DNA from: Fragum whitleyi
Lineage: Eukaryota > Mollusca > Bivalvia > Cardiida > Cardiidae
Length of the DNA: 64,000 nucleotides
Direction: 5' to 3'
Assembly (NCBI GenBank): GCA_948146395.1
Contig: OX411552.1
Coordinates: forward strand, 5,370,284-5,434,283
The position numbers were made by a program, and so were the translations under genes. Positions 48,040-59,770 of this stretch are shown here, in pieces. Numbering within the stretch: position 1 is the stretch's first letter; the number at the start of each line of letters is the position of its first letter. A model generated the notes under the pieces. The model was not told the DNA's origin. It made no database searches and saw only the letters and a program-made list of their open reading frames with translations.

Positions 48040-48551
48040 GTCTTCTCCGATCATGTGACAAATTAGTCACCTTTTCTGAAACTTTGCCGAACGAATAAGT
48101 GGATTTCAAACAAATGTTGCAGAAATGTTCCTTAGATGACTTTCTTAAAACTTAGAATTTTGATTGGCCCGCAAATATGGGTGTGACAGGTCTGGGCCTT
48201 TTTAGTCCGAAATCTTAAAACGTGTTTTACTCAGTAATAAATGAGCGCATTTCAACCAAATTAGGCAGAAATGTTCCTTTGTAGGTGAGACTATTTTAAA
48301 CGAAAAGTTACCAGAATTTATCTACTGTGATCCTTTTCAAAAGAAAAATGCTGTGGCATTCTGATTTGGTCATAAATATTGATGTGGTAGGGTGCATATG
48401 GGGCCTACTTTCACTTTGATTTCTTTGAATAACATTGCCTCTTCAACAACTAGGCAAATGTGAATGAAATTTAGAATGAAAGATACTTTGATGAGATCCA
48501 CTGGACCAATAAATTTCAGGTGAGCGGATTATGGCCATTTTGTCCTCTGTT
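48040..48551. repeat. Dispersed AGCTCACCTGAG-type repeat, left end missing
   Basis: Units with TTTCAACCAAATTAGGCAGAAATGTTCC-type words (split here for length) and GGGTGTGACAGG; closes TTCAGGTGAGCGGATTATGG. Confidence 0.7.
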
Positions 48552-48727
48552 TCTATAAACGCAGCTCCTGCTAAATATATGCATTGAATTACATTTCTCT
48601 TTGCAGAATGATCCTCATGAGTAATGGACGTTTTACAACACCGACTTTTCCATCAATTGACTAGCTTTATAATAAATGAAAACGGGAATTGGGGTAAATA
48701 TGATCCATTACCCGACATTTTCGTAAT

Positions 48728-49417
48728 CAGGGCCCGAGGTTAAAGATCTTTTCTCAGGCTCAACTGAGAATTTTCTCAAATTTTATATTTAAATAAGTGT
48801 ATGAATATAAAAGATAATATTAATAAGTTGTTATAGGTAAACCATGCTATCTGAATGTTTACAAACAGATTTTCGACGAGTTTAGTATAGAGAAATTCGG
48901 ACCAACGATTTTTTGCTGTCACGGTCGTTTCGCTATACTGAAATCACACAAACACAAAACTTATGGAATTTCTACAATTGCGTGCAATCCTTTGAACTAC
49001 ATCTGTAAACGTCATGTGTCATAGCGTAAAAGTAACTTGCTTTCGAAACCGACTTCATCGTGAAGAAACTAAAATTGGAACGACAAAAAAGCATGGAATA
49101 TCGATTGAGGAAAAAAGTGTTTTACTTGACGAGTTTCTTTACTGTATCAGTATACGGGTGATAACATTTGTAATTAAGTACCGTTATCTCACGCTTGTTA
49201 AATTTCAGTTCAGTCCATCCCTACTCATGGCTATACCACATTTTCCCGCGTTTTCGAATACCTAGGTTAGACTATATTTTTAACAACTTATTAATATTAT
49301 CTTTTATGTGAATACTTTAGAATGAGTATTAAAACATAATTACGGCTTTAATCTCAACTTCAAATTTTTGAAAATTTTGAATTGAGAATGAGAAAAGTTT
49401 TGTAACCTCGGGCCCTG
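48728..49417. mobile_element. DNA element with CAGGGCCCGAGG inverted ends
   Basis: Left CAGGGCCCGAGGTTAAAGAT, right inverse (TTGTAACCTCGGGCCCTG). Inner arms share AAAAGATAATATTAATAAG. 690 bp. The frame at 49014 has no transposase features. CAGGG ends recall hAT elements, but I see no 8-bp duplication. Confidence 0.75.
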
Positions 49418-49498
49418 TTGTGCGCAAAGAGAGTAACAGATAGATGGTGTACCATATTTTGCTTTTAAGATCAACGTTCTTAATTGATTAAAGTACAA

Positions 49499-49568
49499 AT
49501 CCTATGTTGTTGGTACTCATTTGAATCGTCTCAGTCAGACGATTCAAATGAGTGACCACAATATAGGA
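49499..49568. repeat. Hairpin with arms of about 32 bp
   Basis: TACTCATTTGAATCGTCT, loop CAGTC, AGACGATTCAAATGAGTG. Outer arms TCCTATGTTGTTGG and CCACAATATAGGA extend it with few mismatches. Confidence 0.85.
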
Positions 49569-50990
49569 TTTCGCTGAGAAATAAAGATTTAAGACTGACT
49601 TTATTCCCTCTAATCTGTACATTGAGTGCAAGATTAAGACTCTGGTCAGACTGTGATTCCTCGCTTTTTAATCGGAGACTTTTAGCATGTACCATGGGGA
49701 TAGGTATCTGTTCACAGCTTCTGAAAATGAATGGCGAATATCTTAATGCTTTATATAGCTGTCAAGGATGCTCAATTTTTGCCCTTCACGAACATGAGAG
49801 ATTAGTTGATATGTAACACACAGGCCGATTTGTCATTCACTGACAAACCAAAAAGGTAAATGGTTGTGTTAACAATATGTTCATGAAAATACACGCTTCT
49901 CTCGTTAACATTACACTTATTCACAGGGGACACATTTGCAAGTTTATTATTGGTACCCGTCAAGCGAAATTGGAATAAGATTGACGATCTGGGTTGTTCC
50001 AAACTGAAGTTACGAGGGTTTTGTAACTCAAAGGTTTGATTTTTTCACTTTGCGTGAATCCTTTTTTTTTTGACACAGTAATTTGCACGCGTTTACGATA
50101 TTCATCGATTATCTTTTTAATTAAACGCTCAAAATATTGGAAAGATTACATCGAATTACGTCACGGCTAAGCCAGTTGAAAATTAACGCAGAATAATGTA
50201 ACTCGACCGGGTACTGAATTCTTTGAGTTGGGAACCCTGGAGAACCAAGACTTTATCAGACGAAGTAAGACGAGAATCACAGAATTCGACAAGGAGAGAT
50301 TGGAAATGTCACTCACACACTCGCATACGGTTATCCTCTGCCGAATCCAATCTTTTTTTTTTCAAAATGTTTTAATATTTGACTGAGATAACACTCGAGC
50401 ATGAAGGACCATTTTCGCCGGACGGGTCATACTGAATAATAATTGCATTCCAACAGAGCCGAAACAACAAACTTAACTATACTGTCAGCCCAACATTCAT
50501 GATGACAAAACGTGACAAACTATTTGCAGATTGCGGGTATTAATTTGCAAAAAGGTTTACCACATGATGTCGTTGTGAACGTAGGGCTATTTACATTTAC
50601 ATTTTTCGTTTCAGTTGAGCGCACCGGGATCATAGTATAATAAAAACGTTTGACCTTCTGGTATCTCCAATAAGGTTTCTAATTTTACGATGTTTGTGTA
50701 GATGAGGACAAAGCTTAACAACGAACACACGACGTATATGTCGCATTTGACCGTGTTATCATGATAATATGGTTGATTTGGACATTTTCTAAAGGTAAGT
50801 TGTAACTTACTTGGGGTCATATTGTATATTTATCAGTTTAGGGTAATATTTAAGGTCAGACTGACCAAACGTTGACGAAAGAATGATTCCCCACTTTGAA
50901 CACGGATGATTTCTGAACGATTTCATGCTGAATGCAGGGCAGGGCAAACCGAAATTTGTTGCATCTTCATTTTTAAATGAAGCCACCATC
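49569..50990. other. Intergenic, short frames only
   Basis: Frames at 49622 (+), 49802 (-) and 50611 (-) of 64-69 codons show no domain. The 50611 frame follows an acceptor-like CTTTAG on the minus strand and contains one hydrophobic stretch, but nothing links it to other exons. Confidence 0.35.
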
Positions 50991-51255
50991 ATAGCGCAGT
51001 TGGTAGCGCGTCGGACTGTCCATCCAGAGGTCACGGGTTCGATCCCCGGCGGCGGCACTCATTCTTTCCGACTATTTGTCTCTCACCAATGGGTTGATAA
51101 TCGTAGACCTATGTGAGATAGCAGCTGGGGGCTAGGAAAGGATGTGGTGGTTGTACTGGTGAGAGAAATACCGGGAAACCATTGTTAGGTGCTCCAGCCG
51201 CCGCGATATAACTGAAAAAAAATGTTGAAAGCGGTGTAAAACTCCATTCAATCTA
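50991..51255 (+). mobile_element. SINE-1, full length
   Basis: Head ATAGCGCAGTTGGTAGCGCG and GGGTTCGATCCCCGGCGG, standard body, tail ATTCAATCTACCAAATC. Confidence 0.92.
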
Positions 51256-51630
51256 CCAAATCATTTAAAACGTTGACGGTCGCAAAATAAAATGTGTATA
51301 TAGCGTTTAACTCGTGCGGAAATTGGTTTGGTTTAGTTTAAATTTAAACCGGTCAAGTAGCTAAATACATATAGGTAATTATACTTTCTCTCAAAATAAT
51401 TATACACAAGGCTTTTTAATTTTGTCTAACGGTAACATGTATGTATTTCATTTTAAACGGGAACATATTGACGTTAAGTCCGAACGTTTTGTACGTCTTA
51501 AACGTTATAAACCGTTTCAGAAGGTCATATCCGTTTTATTTACAACGATATGTTTCGAAATATGAATTTGTACGAAGAAAGTAAGAAATGGGAAATATTT
51601 GAAATTTAGATTAATCGTTTATCCTGTTCG
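51256..51630. other. Intergenic, nothing assigned
   Basis: AT-rich; no recognised feature. Confidence 0.35.
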
Positions 51631-51991
51631 TACAGTTAACAACATCGTGAAATTGACAATGTGAATGATTTTGGAATGAATTTGGAATGAAATTGAATGA
51701 GTGTGTGGAGCGAGTTTTGAGTGAATTTAATGGGAGGTAATCCATTATCGAAAATTTTGGTCAGGATGAACAAAATTTGCGATATCTATTACCACCCCTT
51801 TAATAAAATATGCATAGAAGTTCTTTTAAAAGCTTCCCTTTTCTTCAAGAACCAATCAGACGTCTTTTAATTTCTATCATATCAGTGAAATCGCGATTTT
51901 GTTCTTGTTTATTGATTTTGAAGGTCTGTGTGAGCGATTTAGAATGATTTTGATCGGGATGAATGTCAATTTTACGATGTAACTAACTGTA
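51631..51991 (-). mobile_element. MITE-A copy, intact ends
   Basis: TACAGTTAACAACATCGTGA to ACGATGTAACTAACTGTA, flanked by TA. Confidence 0.92.
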
Positions 51992-52011
51992 GTTTATTCC
52001 ATCCCTCAAAC

Positions 52012-52468
52012 CGTTACGGTTATCGTGAAATTGACAAAGTGAATGATTTTGAAATGGTTCTGAATGAGTGTGTGGAGCGAGTTTTGAGTGGAATTCAAGG
52101 GAGGTAATCCAACATCGCTAATTTTGTTAAATTTTGTTCAGGATGAACAACTCGTTTAGGATGAACAAAATTTGCGATATTTAATACCTCCTTTTAAAAA
52201 ATATGCATAAAAGTTCTAAAAATAGCTTCCTTTCTAGTCATGAACCTGTAAGACGAATACAATTTCAATTATGTCAGGGAAATCGCAATTTTTTCTCGCT
52301 TTTTTTTTATTTTTGAATGGCGTTGTTGTATTTTTATATGTCAGTGAATTTGGAGCGTTTTTGATTGGTTTGAGTGAGTGTTGGGAATGAATGTATCGAG
52401 CGCTGAGCGAGTGGTTTGAAATGATTTTGATCGAATGAATGTCAATTTTACGACGTTATTAACTTTAC
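52012..52468 (-). mobile_element. MITE-A copy, 20 bp from the previous one
   Basis: GTTATCGTGAAATTGACAAA to TTTTACGACGTTATTAACT. The internal hairpin has an extra GATGAACAA step. Confidence 0.88.
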
Positions 52469-52877
52469 TCTATGTTAAGACGCGGTATTTGTTGTTTAGG
52501 CAGTTCTGTTAATAAAGGGTTAATTCACGTTTTGGGGGGCGTTAACATTTTCAGAGGGCCCGAAAAATGGCTTAGCGCACATGTATGTAGCACGAAGGCG
52601 TTAATGCATTTTGAGGGTCTTGCAAATGTTAACGGCCGAAAAAACTTGAGATGGTGCTATTATCTCATAAAAAGAAAGACTGATTTTTTTATTCAGCAGA
52701 GATTACGAAATAATTCATAGAAACGAGCGATAAACCTACGCCGGCCAAATTGCGTCATGCGTTGCACCGTCACTTTCGTTTATACTGTCATTTCTTGGTG
52801 AATTCATGACATCACAAAATGAAACGCGGAAATTGGATCATCGTCTTAAGTTACGCTCTAAATTGACGTTAACCATG

Positions 52878-52963
52878 CATATCGATGGCTCAGCGCGAAA
52901 CAGTTGTAACTCCCTATATGTTTATAGGGAGATACAACCGTTTCGCGCTGAGCCATCGATATG
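52878..52963. repeat. Near-perfect hairpin, 41-bp arms
   Basis: CATATCGATGGCTCAGCGCG and the following bases to TCCCTATA are mirrored with about two mismatches around a 4-base loop. Confidence 0.92.
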
Positions 52964-53523
52964 TTAGATGCATTTACCTATCAATATGTATACTCGTCAA
53001 AAACGAATATTTGACGAAATACTAACAAAATGCATTGATTTATATTTTTGAACTCAACAAATGTTGCAGAAAAAAATAAGTATCATTGAAATTGAAAAAC
53101 TGTATATGCCTCAGATCGCGGATATTTAAGTAAGTAAAAGCCGGGTGTTAACGGCTCGAGAATTTATTGATTATTCCTTGTTTTCTCCCGTTACGCCCAG
53201 GTTTTGTCCGTTAACGTTTGCCTATAACGACCCGAAACCGCAAATTTTATGCAATAATTTTCCGGTAACCCCGTCTTGCATAAGTATTTTTGGCGTTTGA
53301 TATAAGCCTATTTTTAACCAGGGTAAAAGATGTTGTGAGTTACTAAACAGGAAGTTTTTTCTGTTATTTTTTAAGCTTTATAATTAGGCAATGACCAATA
53401 GTTAGCTTTCTTATCAATAAACTCAAGAGCTGACAACATTGAAATGAGATGGATGATTTTATAACATGATTTTTTTATTTGGTTGCAGCAAGTCGTGATA
53501 TAGTGTGTCTCCTATATCGCCAC

Positions 53524-53665
53524 ATGAAAACCACAATAGCTGTAATATTACTGATACTTTTGGTTACAATAATAACCTGCTCATCCTTGCTGTTGTTCCA
53601 GTTCAGATCGTCACTTTACCAATTCCCCATGTGTAAATTGACCTTTCTATCGGATGCCGTAATCG
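53524..53665 (+). CDS. GT32-like exon 1 (signal anchor)
   Basis: ATG to a G|GTGAGT donor, 47 codons plus one base. M-K-T-T is followed by about 20 hydrophobic residues. A MITE-A copy begins 26 bp after the donor. Confidence 0.85.
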
Positions 53666-56521
53666 GTGAGTCCAATATAAGATTACATTTGTACAGTTAG
53701 GAACATCGTAAATTTGACAAGTTGGGTGATTTTGAAATGATTTCGAAATGAAATTGAATGAGTTTTGTGTTCGAGTTTTGCATAATTTTCAAGGGAGGTA
53801 AGCAAAATCGATAATTCGAAATAAGCGATAATATTTAACATCAGACAATCAATAAAAATCATGCAATTATTTGTATGATTTTATTAGAATAATAATCATT
53901 TTGATGGATTTCAAAACGTTATGAACGACTTCGGAGCGTTTAAGAGTGATTAGAAAGTGATCAGAAAGAGTGTTTAGAATTAATTACCGGAGCGCTGAGA
54001 GAATGATTTTGAATGGTTTTGATAGATATAAATGACATTTATACGATGTGATATGCTGTATATTAGTTTGATCTGGGTATAAAGAATCTTTTTTGGCACC
54101 GGCCGTTTAGTGAAAAAAAAAACCGTCGGATAACGTCGACTGGTCGCCGACACGTTTTCAATGCATCGTCGACTATCGCAGGTTTCTTACCTTAGTAAAA
54201 ATGTCAGAAGAAAAAAAAATGTGTGTTTTGTGTACCAATTTTTCTTACAGACTTAATAATTTTAAAATTGATTGACCCATTTCATTTTCAGTGGAAAAAT
54301 ATCCTCTTCTGTTCTGGCGAAGAAAAGCATTAACCCTTTCCTGTTTTACAAAACTTTGACCTGTCCAAATTCAAAGGTTTTGCAGACGGAAATTTAAACT
54401 GCATTTAATTTGAAAAATAACCATTCAGTAGGGTAGAAAATAGTATGGAAAAAGAAGAAATTGCTTGTCAGAAGCAATTTCTTCTTTTTTCACAACGTTT
54501 TCTCACTCATAAAATCACAGGGACGTAAAAAGCAGGGATTGTACAGGAAAGGGTTAAGGAAATTGTAATATACGAATACAGAAATGCGTCTGTTTATGTT
54601 TCAGGTTATGAGTCTGTTTCCCGAACACAGTTTGTTGGCGTCATAAAAGGCATCAGTAGTTCATCATTTTGCCAACCAAAATCGCCATTGAAAGACAGGC
54701 TTCCGGTTCCGGCCTGGAGTACAAACCTATTAGACTGGAGCACCAAAAAAACTGTAGATTGTGTTCGGTTCTGTTTAGCTACTAGTCGTTTAACCACACG
54801 TGCAATGGTGGTTCTATCATGTAATGGAACCCATTCAAGAATACTTACTAAAATAACGAACTCAGCGGATGAAATATTTTCTGTGAATTTCGGCGACACG
54901 TGTTTAAGAGACGTCATCGATTCTTGCTCACTTGGAGGTAAATCTGTTCCGAATATTGTTCACTATGTGTGGTTTGGACGACGGGAATTCAGATTTGAAC
55001 ACTTTTTAAGTTTCATAAGTGTGGTAAGATTCATGAAGCCTTTTTTAATCCTTATACATGGCGATAATATTCCATTCGGAACATACTGGATATTTTTCTT
55101 GCAGATATTTCCAAATGTTATCCATGTTAAGCGACCACTTATACGAACTATTTATGGAAACACATTATCATACAAAGAACACGGTGCCGATGTGATGAGG
55201 ATTGAAGCATTATATAGTAAGTGTATTTGTTATTTTAAATTTTAGAATCATGTTTGTTTACCTTACAATCGTTATACTACAGCTGAAAACATCGTGAAAT
55301 TGACAAAATGAATGAATTTAGAATGATTTTGGAATGAAATTGATTGAGTGTGTGGAGCGAGTTTTGAATGAAATTAAAGGGAGGTAAACCAATAGGACTA
55401 ATTTTGTTCAAGATGAACAAAGTTAGCTATATTTATTACCCCCTTTAATGAAATATACGTACTTTTTTCTTTATGTGTTTTCCTAGACCAATTAGACACT
55501 TAAAAAATCCACACAAGCCTATAATATCGTGGAATAATTAGATCGGTAAATGAATAAAATGTTGAAAGTCTTTGTCGATTTCGAAATGTTTTTAAAGATT
55601 TTTGAACGTTTTGGATCGATTTGAGTGTTTGGATTGAGTGCGCTGAGTGAGTGGTATAGGATGATTTTGATCGGTATGATTGTCAATTTCATGATGTAAT
55701 TAGCTGTATTGGCTTAAGCTGCGATAAAAATCATCATCATTTGCAGAACGTTTATCGAACTTACGCTTAAATTTCAAACAAAGAATGGTACATCTGATTG
55801 CTCGATTCCGAAAATTGGGCCCTATTATCATATTTCTTAAACTAGGTACAATATATCAAAAACTTACTGAGTATACATGTAATTCAGCTAGACAGGTCGA
55901 CAATAATAAAATTGTACATAAAAAATGCTTTGAATGCCATTCTTTTAAAAGTGGGTGAACAGATTCTGAATTTTTTTACGTTTATTGCAAAACTTCTAAT
56001 AAAAAGAATTCGAATCATTTTTTATCCACATAGGTAAGAATTTCTCTCTATTTGCAGGATACGGTGGTCTATATTTGGACTTTGATTCCGTACTTCTCCG
56101 CGATGTGGAAGATCTCAGAGTGTATAACGTAACCATGGGAAGAGAAAACTCTAATAATCTGGGTAATCAATTCATCATGGCTGCCAAAGGTGCTCAATTC
56201 CTACAGCTCTGGCACGAAGGATATAGAAACTACAAACATAGGAATTGGGGCTGGAACTCACTTTATGTGCCGTTTAAAATTGCCAAAAACAATCCAGGTT
56301 TAATACATATCGAAGGAAATCGCTTTACCCGCCCGCATTTTCCTGACAGAAATAAGATTTATAACGAGAATTTTGATTGGTCGTATAACTATGCAATGCA
56401 TCTGTACATGAGAGACTATGGGCGCCATCTTGATTTGGATAACATTCGAAGACTAAACACTACTATTGGAGCAGTTAGTCGCCATATTCTATTTGGAAAT
56501 AAAGAGCTGTGTCTTAATTAA
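53524..56521 (+). CDS. GT32-type glycosyltransferase (alpha-1,4-galactosyltransferase-like), three exons
   Basis: Exons 53524-53665, 54605-55216 and 56058-56521 join in one frame of 1218 bp (405 residues), all GT-AG. Seen: short cytoplasmic tail and hydrophobic anchor (residues about 5-24), a stem, P-N-I-V-H-Y-V-W-F-G (163-172), H-G-D-N-I-P-F-G-T-Y-W, then Y-G-G-L-Y-L-D-F-D-S with DxD at 259-261, G-N-Q-F-I-M-A and W-G-W-N-S-L-Y-V-P. These are the landmarks of the sugar-binding DxD (GT32) fold and the C-terminal domain of alpha-1,4-galactosyltransferase relatives. Known role: Golgi transfer of hexose or hexosamine from a UDP-sugar, needing a metal ion held by DxD. Acceptor and sugar cannot be told here. 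An upstream in-frame GTG gives no better start; the ATG at 53524 sits right before the anchor. Confidence 0.9.
53692..54060 (-). mobile_element. MITE-A copy, GT32-like intron 1
   Basis: TACAGTTAGGAACATCGTAA to ATACGATGTGATATGCTGTA; 26 bp past the exon 1 donor. Confidence 0.85.
54449..54490. repeat. Perfect short hairpin, GT32-like intron 1
   Basis: AAAAAGAAGAAATTGCTT, loop GTCAG, AAGCAATTTCTTCTTTTT; arms 18 bp without mismatch. Confidence 0.9.
54605..55216 (+). CDS. GT32-like exon 2
   Basis: 612 bp, TTTCAG acceptor and GTAAGT donor, phase 1 at both ends. It carries the stem and the I-V-H-Y-V-W-F-G core. An antisense open frame over 54606-54917 is a shadow. A MITE-A copy starts about 60 bp past the donor. 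Confidence 0.92.
55278..55708 (-). mobile_element. MITE-A copy, GT32-like intron 2
   Basis: TACAGCTGAAAACATCGTGA to ATGATGTAATTAGCTGTA; about 60 bp past the exon 2 donor. Confidence 0.88.
56058..56521 (+). CDS. GT32-like exon 3 (DxD, C-terminus)
   Basis: 464 bp after TTTGCAG, ending TAA. The DxD motif lies eight codons in. W-G-W-N and the G-A-V-S-R-H family end are present, so the catalytic domain is complete. Confidence 0.92.
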
Positions 56522-56865
56522 TTTCAGCATGTCACCGGCATTGAAGAAAAAAGAACGAAAACGAGCCTGTGCATAAAATTTACAATAATTTCAAATGTGT
56601 GCCAAGTAAGAACTCAAGCCAGCCTGTGCTTCCGCACAGTCTGTCAAAAGTCTTAACTTTGCGTTGTATAGATTGATAAGGTCTTAAAGTATCTTTAGAC
56701 AGACAGGCAATCCTCATTCTGCACTGTGTAACCGTCCTGACCGCTCAATGTTTGTAACTCATGACATGTCAAATTGTTGCAAATGTTAGGCACATGCCAG
56801 ACCCTTTTTCCGAAACAACTACGTTTACTATATTCCATATGTTACATGTATTTAAGAGTTATGGC

Positions 56866-56871
56866 AATAAA
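56866..56871 (+). promoter_or_regulatory. Candidate poly(A) signal of the GT32-like gene
   Basis: AATAAA about 345 bp after the stop, before the next repeat starts. Confidence 0.4.
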
Positions 56872-56946
56872 ATATGTTTAAACTATAGATCTTGAATATT
56901 AATATGACGATTTCCAAGCCATCTGAAATGAATGTGCAATTAATGT

Positions 56947-57640
56947 GACAGTTAATCACACTTAAAGTCCTCCATTCATTCCTCAAAACACTCACTCCGA
57001 TTTCTTTAAAAGCTCCGACACTGTTAAAAAATGCTGTCAGCCTGATAAGCTCAGTCGATAGAGCACCGAACTTCAAAACCACTGAAGTTCGATCGAGTGG
57101 GTTCGATTCCCGGGCTAGCACGCAAACAAAATAATTTTCTTTCGGGTGAGACGTTAAACCGAGATTCCGCGAGACGGTGCTTTACACCAAGCACGTCAAA
57201 GAACCAAGGCGGATCTTAGCAGTAGTTTCGTCATGTATCCTTGCACTATTTCCCGCTACAATTATCCGTTTTCAGGGGGCGTCGCTCATATGGGCTTGTG
57301 CTACGATAGAGACGAAAAATAAATGGAAATACACACACGCACCCAAAAAAGCTTCGAAATCGTTCAAAATGATAAACGTTTCAATAATTAGTTCAAATAA
57401 TATGATTTTATTGGTTGGTGGTTTTTTTTCTAGCCTTTGTCTTTTTGATTCCGCTTAGACACAATAATGTATGACTAGACACAATAATGTATGACATTAA
57501 TGTTTTGATTTTAATGATGTCTTAGAATCGCATAAGTCGTCAACGCTCCGAAATCATTCAGAACGCTGAAAAAATTTATATTGAAATGTGAAAAAACAAA
57601 AAAGCAGAACACAATTTCTATTGACCAAAGGGCGACAACA
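56947..57640 (+). mobile_element. Diverged MITE-A holding a SINE-2
   Basis: ACAGTTAATCACACTTAAAG, then CCATTCATTCCTCAAAACACT before the SINE; CTTCGAAATCGTTCAAAATG after it. The right end is lost. Confidence 0.6.
57037..57350 (+). mobile_element. SINE-2 copy
   Basis: Head TAAGCTCAGTCGATAGAGCA and GGGTTCGATTCCCGGGCT, body with GTGAGACGTTAAA and AACCAAGGCGGATCT, ACACAC tail. Same family as 2936-3240. Confidence 0.88.
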
Positions 57641-57729
57641 ACCTCAGACTGTCAATTTGAATAAGTGGGGGTTAGCGTTAGTGTTTGTTTACTATACTTT
57701 GGCGATTCTAAGAATAGCGCAATGATACA

Positions 57730-58060
57730 TGACGAAAAACCGCCGCAAAATCATTAAAAAAGAATTAACAACACTTTTTGAAAATAAATATTGCAAGAAT
57801 ATTGCGATTTTACTGACATAATTTGACTTGCAAGTGTCTGATTGTTTCTTGAAGAAAAAGGAAGCTATCTATAGAAATTGTATGAATATTTTATAAAAGG
57901 TGGGTGATAAATTTGGCTAATTTTGTTCATCCTAAACAAAATAAGCGAAATTGATTTTACCTTCTTTGAATTTCACACAAAACTCGATTATCGTACTCAT
58001 CCATTCCAAAACCGTTTTTAAAATCATTCAACTAATCAATTTCATGGTGTTCCTAACTCT
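57730..58060 (+). mobile_element. MITE-A copy, left end lost
   Basis: Core AGGTGGGTGATAAATTTGGC with its inverse, right end TCAATTTCATGGTGTTCCTA. Confidence 0.75.
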
Positions 58061-58062
58061 AT

Positions 58063-58283
58063 GCATCTGATTGCGTCACAAAGACAAAGAAAGCTATTTA
58101 TGGAATTGATATGCATATTTCATGAAAGGGAAGTAATAAATATCGCTAATTTTGTTCATTTAGAACGGAATTAGCGATATTGCATTAAGGTCCTTAAATT
58201 TCATTCAAAACGTGCTCCACACGCTCATTCAATTCCATTTAACATCATTAAACTTGTAAATTTTACGATAATGTTAACTATAG
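58063..58283 (+). mobile_element. MITE-A right half
   Basis: AGCTATTTATGGAATTGATA, the hairpin core, right end TTTACGATAATGTTAACTAT. Confidence 0.75.
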
Positions 58284-58499
58284 GAACTTAAAGCTGTAAA
58301 ATCTAATCGAATAGTCATAGGCCAAAAGGATCCTCTTACAAATAACAAACTGATAAGAACATTATTGTTAATTTTGTTAATGATGGAGCTTAATTTATGG
58401 TATTTATATCATTCACAAGGTTTTCCTTAGAATGATTGAGGAGATTTATAAATAAAGGTTGAAATGGCCTTAATCGCTAACCAGAGTATTATAGTGATT

Positions 58500-59033
58500 G
58501 TGTTTTAAGGAGGGTAACCCAAGGAACATTCGTGCAAATTATGGTCAGGACATTTGCCATGGCCTACTTTGGAAGGACAATAGGTTTAAATATTTCAAAG
58601 AAAGATAAACTCCACCCTGCCATATCTACGCCAAAGACCAAGTTCAACTAACTGGTTTTAAAAAGGGTCACCCCGGGAACATTTCTGACAAGTTAAGGTT
58701 GAAATTGCCCCACTGGCAACTAAGAAGATGTTTAAAGATGTGTTTACAACGCTCGACGGACGACTTCTGACAACGACCCATAACTTAGGATGGATAAAAG
58801 ACGACCACAAAACTCTTTTCAAGCACATTTCTCTAAGTTTATCGTAAATGACGAACAGACGTTTGGGCAACGAATGACCGCCATTGCTCACGGACGTTTA
58901 TCTCTAACGCGGAGGACGAGCATGACACTTTACCTTCAACACACACTACCGCCACGTCAATCAACCATAAACACTGAAAAAAAAAGATCAAGGCCATTAA
59001 GCTCTGACAATATAATGGACTCGGCCATTTAAG
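58500..59033. repeat. Old dispersed repeat relic
   Basis: Words such as GGTCACCCCGGGAACATTTC, TTGAAATTGCCCCACTGG and CGACGGACGACTTCTGACAA followed by ATTGCTCACGGACG. Same style as the AGCTC-type repeats on the other strand. Overlapping frames here are by-products. Confidence 0.5.
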
Positions 59034-59446
59034 TTAGTGTCATCGTGAAATTGACAAGTTGATTGAATGAAATTGAATGAGTGTGTGGAGCGAGTTTTGA
59101 GTGAAATTAATGGGGGGTACAGTATCGCCATTTTTTTCAGGATGGACAAAACTAGCGATATTTGTTTCCTCCCTTAAGTAAGTATTGCATACATGTTCTA
59201 TAATCAGCTTCCTATTTCTTGAAGAACAAAATAGACATTTATAGTTTCAATTATGTAAGGAAAATCTTCGATTTCTTAGCTATATTTTTTTGAATGCAGT
59301 TGTTGATCTTATGATTTTTAAGTGAAATGGAGGCTTTTTTAATTGTTTGCGTGAATGTTTGGATTGAATGAATAAAGCGCTGAGTGAGCGATTTAGAATT
59401 GTTTTGATTAAGATGAATGTCAATAACTCATGATGTAACTAACTGT
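59034..59446 (-). mobile_element. MITE-A copy
   Basis: GTGTCATCGTGAAATTGACA to TCATGATGTAACTAACTGTT; first bases of the left end altered. Confidence 0.85.
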
Positions 59447-59454
59447 TTCCCCTA

Positions 59455-59770
59455 ACACGGAATATGTCCAGGACTATACTCTCCAGCATGGAAACGGCCA
59501 TGACCACAAACCTCCAATACGAAATACGTTCTCGACCATTGGCCTCTAAAACAGAACATAGTCACGAGCTTTTATTTCCGACACGAACTATGGCCTCGAC
59601 CATTAATCTCTGAAAACAGAATATGGCGGCGACCATCAAATATCAATATGGAACAACGACTCGACCATTTATCTCCGACACGCCAAAATCATTTATCAGC
59701 GACACGGAATATGACCACTATCATTTGTTTTCGCCACGGAATATTTCGATGACTATTTATCTTCGATAGG
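59455..59770. repeat. Degenerate minisatellite, units of about 33 bp
   Basis: About nine to ten units built on ACACGGAATATGGCC, CGACCATTTATCTCCG. Phase is readable across 315 bp although units differ. Confidence 0.75.

Noticed and set aside
50611..50820. 69-codon minus-strand frame after an acceptor-like site
   Set aside because: It has one hydrophobic stretch but no upstream exon and no motif; could be chance.
54606..54917. 103-codon minus-strand frame
   Set aside because: Antisense shadow of GT32-like exon 2.
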